Positions 60,832 to 64,000 of a stretch of 64,000 nucleotides of DNA are shown here, piece by piece. Below the pieces are notes generated by a model. That model worked only from the letters and a program-made list of their open reading frames with translations, searched no databases and was not told where the DNA came from. Position 1 is the stretch's first letter. Every line of letters begins with the position of its first letter. The stretch is taken from NCBI GenBank assembly GCA_029055435.1, contig JAIDDH010000104.1:34521-98520 (forward strand), in the 5' to 3' direction. A program made the translations under genes and the position numbers. This DNA is from Acetatifactor sp. Its GTDB lineage: Bacteria > Bacillota > Clostridia > Lachnospirales > Lachnospiraceae.

Positions 60832-63702
60832 CTAAGATTCGCGGGCCTGCTTATCCTTCTCCAGCATTCTGCGGACGTAGACTCCCGTGTAGGACTGCTC
60901 GCTCTTCACAATCTCCTCGGGAGTTCCCTTTGCTATGACCGTTCCGCCCCTGTCGCCGCCTTCAGGCCCTATATCAATAATATAATCCACCGTTTTAATC
61001 ACGTCAAGATTATGTTCGATCACCACCACGGTGTTGCCGCCGTCCGCGAGCCTGTGCAGAATTTCCACCAGCTTGTGTACATCCGCAAAGTGAAGGCCCG
61101 TGGTTGGCTCGTCCAGAATATAAATCGTCTTGCCCGTGCTGCGTTTGGAGAGCTCCGTGGCCAGCTTGATGCGCTGCGCCTCACCGCCGGAGAGCGTGGT
61201 GGAGGGCTGCCCCAGCTTCACATAAGAAAGCCCCACATCATAGAGTGTCTCTATTTTACGGCGTATGGAGGGCAGATGCTCAAAGAAGGGCATAGCCTCC
61301 TCCACCGTCATATCCAGCACGTCATAAATACTTTTTCCTTTATATTTTACTTCCAGAGTCTCCCGATTGTAGCGCTTGCCGCCGCACACTTCACAGGGCA
61401 CATACACATCGGGCAGGAAGTGCATCTCGATTTTAATAATACCGTCTCCGCCGCAGGCCTCACATCTTCCACCCTTCACATTGAAGCTGAAGCGTCCCTT
61501 GCCGTAACCTCTGGCTTTGGCGTCTGCCGTAGAGGCAAACAAATCCCGAATCTGGTCGAACACACCCGTGTAGGTGGCCGGATTGGAGCGGGGCGTCCGC
61601 CCGATGGGCGACTGGTCGATGGCAATCACCTTATCCAACTGCTCCAGACCGACGATATCTTTGTGCTTGCCGGGAATGCATCTGGCCCGGTTCAGATCTC
61701 TGGCCAGCCGTTTGTAGAGAATCTCGTTCACCAGCGAGCTCTTCCCGGAACCGGAGACACCTGTCACACAAGTCATGACTCCCAGCGGGAATTCCACATC
61801 GATATTCTTCAGATTATTCTCCTGAGCGCCCACCACCTTCAGCCATCCCGCAGGCTTTCTCCTGACAGCGGGAACCGGAATCCGCAGCGCTCCGCTCAGA
61901 TACTGTCCAGTGACAGACTCCGGCACCTTCATGATCTCCTCCGCCGTTCCGCAGGCCACCACCTCGCCGCCGTGAGAGCCCGCTCCGGGACCGATATCCA
62001 CCACATAATCCGCCGCCAGCATGGTATCCTCATCATGTTCCACCACAATCAGGGTATTGCCCAGATCGCGCAGGCTCTTTAGAGTGTTTAACAGCTTGTC
62101 ATTATCCCTCTGATGCAGACCGATGCTGGGCTCATCCAAAATATAGCACACTCCCACCAGACCGGAACCGATCTGCGTGGCCAGACGAATACGCTGCGCC
62201 TCGCCGCCGGAGAGACTAGCCGTGCCCCGAGTCAGCGTCAGATACTCCAGACCCACATCCATCAGAAACTGCACTCTGGCCCGAATCTCCTTCAGAATCT
62301 GCGCGCCGATGAGCTGCTGCTGTCCGGTGAGCTGCATCTCACCCAGAAAGGCATGCAGATCACAGATCGGAAAAGAGGTGATCTCATAGATATTCTTATC
62401 GCTCACAGTCACCGCCAGAGACTCTTTCTTCAGGCGCATACCCTTACATTCTCTGCAGGGTGTGATACGCATGAAGGACTCGTACTCCTGCTTCATGGTC
62501 TCGGAAAAGGTCTCCTTGTACCTGCGTTCCACATTGTGGATCAGGCCCTCAAAGGCCACCGGATAGACACCTCGACCCCGCTGTCCCACATAGTGTACCT
62601 CCACTTCCTTTCCCCCTGTGCCGTGAATCAGCACATTCTGAACCTTCTCCGGGTAATCCTGAAAAGGCGTCTCCAAATCAAAATGATACTCCCTGCACAG
62701 CGCCTGCAATATGGCGTTGGTAAAGCTGGACTTGTCCGCACAGGACTGCCAGCCCGTCACCGCGATGGCCCCTTCCCTGATGCTCAGACGCCTGTCCGGT
62801 ATCATCAGATCAATATCAAACTCCATCTTATATCCCAGACCCAGACACTCCGGACACGCACCGAAGGGATTGTTGAAGGAAAAGCTTCTGGGTTCCACCT
62901 CGCTGATACTGATGCCGCAGTCCGGACAAGAAAAACTCTGGCTGAAGGTCAGACTCTCCCCGTCTATCACATCCACAATCAGAAGTCCTTCCGCCAGCCC
63001 CAGTGCATTCTCCACAGAATCTGTCAGACGGCGCTCGATTCCTTCCTTCACTACCAGACGGTCTACCACAATCTCAATATTGTGCTTGATATTTTTTTCT
63101 AATTTAATTTCCTCCGTGAGCTCATAGAGATTGCCGTCGATGCGCACGCGCACATAGCCGCTGCGCCTTGCGCGATCCAGCACCTTCTCATGTTCACCCT
63201 TTCTTCCGCGCACCACCGGCGCCAATAGCTGAATGCGGGTGCCTTCCCCCAGCACCATGATTTGATCCACCATCTGATCCACGCTCTGCTTTGCAATCTC
63301 CTTGCCGCACTTAGGGCAATGGGGAATCCCGATGCGCGCATAGAGCAGACGGAAATAATCGTAGATTTCCGTCACTGTTCCCACAGTGGAACGGGGATTC
63401 CGATTCGTAGATTTCTGGTCAATAGAAATTGCGGGAGACAGACCCTCGATTTTCTCCACATTGGGCTTCTCCATCTGTCCCAGAAACTGTCTCGCATAAG
63501 AGGACAGAGACTCCATATAACGCCGCTGCCCTTCCGCATAAATCGTATCAAAGGCCAGAGAGGATTTTCCTGAACCTGACATTCCCGTCAGAACTACCAG
63601 CTCATTCCGGGGGATATCCACGTCAATATTTTTAAGATTGTGTTCACTGGCTCCCCGAACTCTGATATAGTCGCGGGGTCTCATCTTCTTTGCTTCTTCC
63701 AC
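60832..63702 (-). CDS. uvrA: Excinuclease ABC subunit A
   Basis: [76 protein letters not shown]; zinc-finger cysteines. Confidence 0.97.
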   Translation of the reverse strand: MEEAKKMRPRDYIRVRGASEHNLKNIDVDIPRNELVVLTGMSGSGKSSLAFDTIYAEGQRRYMESLSSYARQFLGQMEKPNVEKIEGLSPAISIDQKSTNRNPRSTVGTVTEIYDYFRLLYARIGIPHCPKCGKEIAKQSVDQMVDQIMVLGEGTRIQLLAPVVRGRKGEHEKVLDRARRSGYVRVRIDGNLYELTEEIKLEKNIKHNIEIVVDRLVVKEGIERRLTDSVENALGLAEGLLIVDVIDGESLTFSQSFSCPDCGISISEVEPRSFSFNNPFGACPECLGLGYKMEFDIDLMIPDRRLSIREGAIAVTGWQSCADKSSFTNAILQALCREYHFDLETPFQDYPEKVQNVLIHGTGGKEVEVHYVGQRGRGVYPVAFEGLIHNVERRYKETFSETMKQEYESFMRITPCRECKGMRLKKESLAVTVSDKNIYEITSFPICDLHAFLGEMQLTGQQQLIGAQILKEIRARVQFLMDVGLEYLTLTRGTASLSGGEAQRIRLATQIGSGLVGVCYILDEPSIGLHQRDNDKLLNTLKSLRDLGNTLIVVEHDEDTMLAADYVVDIGPGAGSHGGEVVACGTAEEIMKVPESVTGQYLSGALRIPVPAVRRKPAGWLKVVGAQENNLKNIDVEFPLGVMTCVTGVSGSGKSSLVNEILYKRLARDLNRARCIPGKHKDIVGLEQLDKVIAIDQSPIGRTPRSNPATYTGVFDQIRDLFASTADAKARGYGKGRFSFNVKGGRCEACGGDGIIKIEMHFLPDVYVPCEVCGGKRYNRETLEVKYKGKSIYDVLDMTVEEAMPFFEHLPSIRRKIETLYDVGLSYVKLGQPSTTLSGGEAQRIKLATELSKRSTGKTIYILDEPTTGLHFADVHKLVEILHRLADGGNTVVVIEHNLDVIKTVDYIIDIGPEGGDRGGTVIAKGTPEEIVKSEQSYTGVYVRRMLEKDKQARES

Positions 63703-63728
63703 TGTTTTCTCCTCTTTTCCACTCTTAA

Positions 63729-63953
63729 TTAATATCTGAAATTGATAAAATTGCTGTTGTACTCGTGAATGTATTCATAATATTCCTCCGACTGTGTGCC
63801 CAGCTTCATACTGTTGTCTATCACACCTACATTGCAGAAAAATATCAAGACCGCGAGAACCGCCGTGACAAGCGCCGTCTTCTTCGTCGCCTCAAAACAG
63901 CGCCCGCCCGCAAGCAGCTTCTGATACCCCGCAGCCGCACAGGGAATCGCCAT
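63729..63953 (-). CDS. Hypothetical membrane-protein C-terminal segment near the window edge
   Basis: [54 protein letters not shown]...; in-frame TAA a few codons upstream. Confidence 0.4.
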   Translation of the reverse strand: MAIPCAAAGYQKLLAGGRCFEATKKTALVTAVLAVLIFFCNVGVIDNSMKLGTQSEEYYEYIHEYNSNFINFRY

Positions 63954-64000
63954 CAGATAAAAGACTTATACCCTGAACCGGGCCCAGGATCCGGTCTTGA

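Noticed and set aside
61012-63102. 356-aa and 329-aa plus-strand ORFs opposite uvrA
   Set aside because: Antisense shadow ORFs; uvrA on minus is unambiguous.
1-64000. tRNA/rRNA genes, CRISPR arrays, intact transposases or phage genes
   Set aside because: None recognised in the sequence or ORF list; absence was judged by eye only.

Overview
This 64 kb window is chromosomal DNA from a motile, Gram-positive, Lachnospiraceae-like Firmicute (taxonomy inferred from gene content and order). Most genes are on the minus strand. It falls into five blocks. (1) About 34.2 kb down to 1 is an exopolysaccharide/capsule cluster: WbaP-like and PglC-like initiating transferases, a Wzz-like protein, several GT2/GT4 glycosyltransferases, EpsG/Wzy/O-antigen-ligase-like membrane proteins, a GH73-like glucosaminidase, and PglF-like and DegT-like enzymes. 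(2) About 5.2-19.2 kb is an accessory segment inside that cluster. It holds a PanE-like reductase, nagA/nagB with a frameshifted Gfo/Idh oxidoreductase and a divergent AraC regulator, an XRE/solute-binding/MalF/MalG/HlyD cassette, and decayed genes: an internally deleted DinJ/RelB antitoxin, an internally deleted epimerase, and a displaced 3' end of the ligase gene. (3) About 34.3-37 kb holds an orphan Spo0A C-terminal-domain protein with nearby 0A-box-like motifs, a GT2, and an Rpn-family PD-(D/E)XK nuclease with in-frame 12-bp repeats and a hairpin-rich leader. (4) 37.2-43.4 kb encodes a 2065-aa secreted Ig-like-domain protein. (5) 43.6-64 kb is mostly conserved housekeeping: DUF212, DUF3048, leuA, HPr, cdaA-cdaR-glmM, YvyF, comF, recD2, flagellar FlhO/FlhP/FlgJ-like genes, mreB/mbl, an MCP and uvrA. 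I saw no rRNA, tRNA, CRISPR array or intact transposase/integrase. All calls come from reading the sequence and supplied ORFs; no database search was run.
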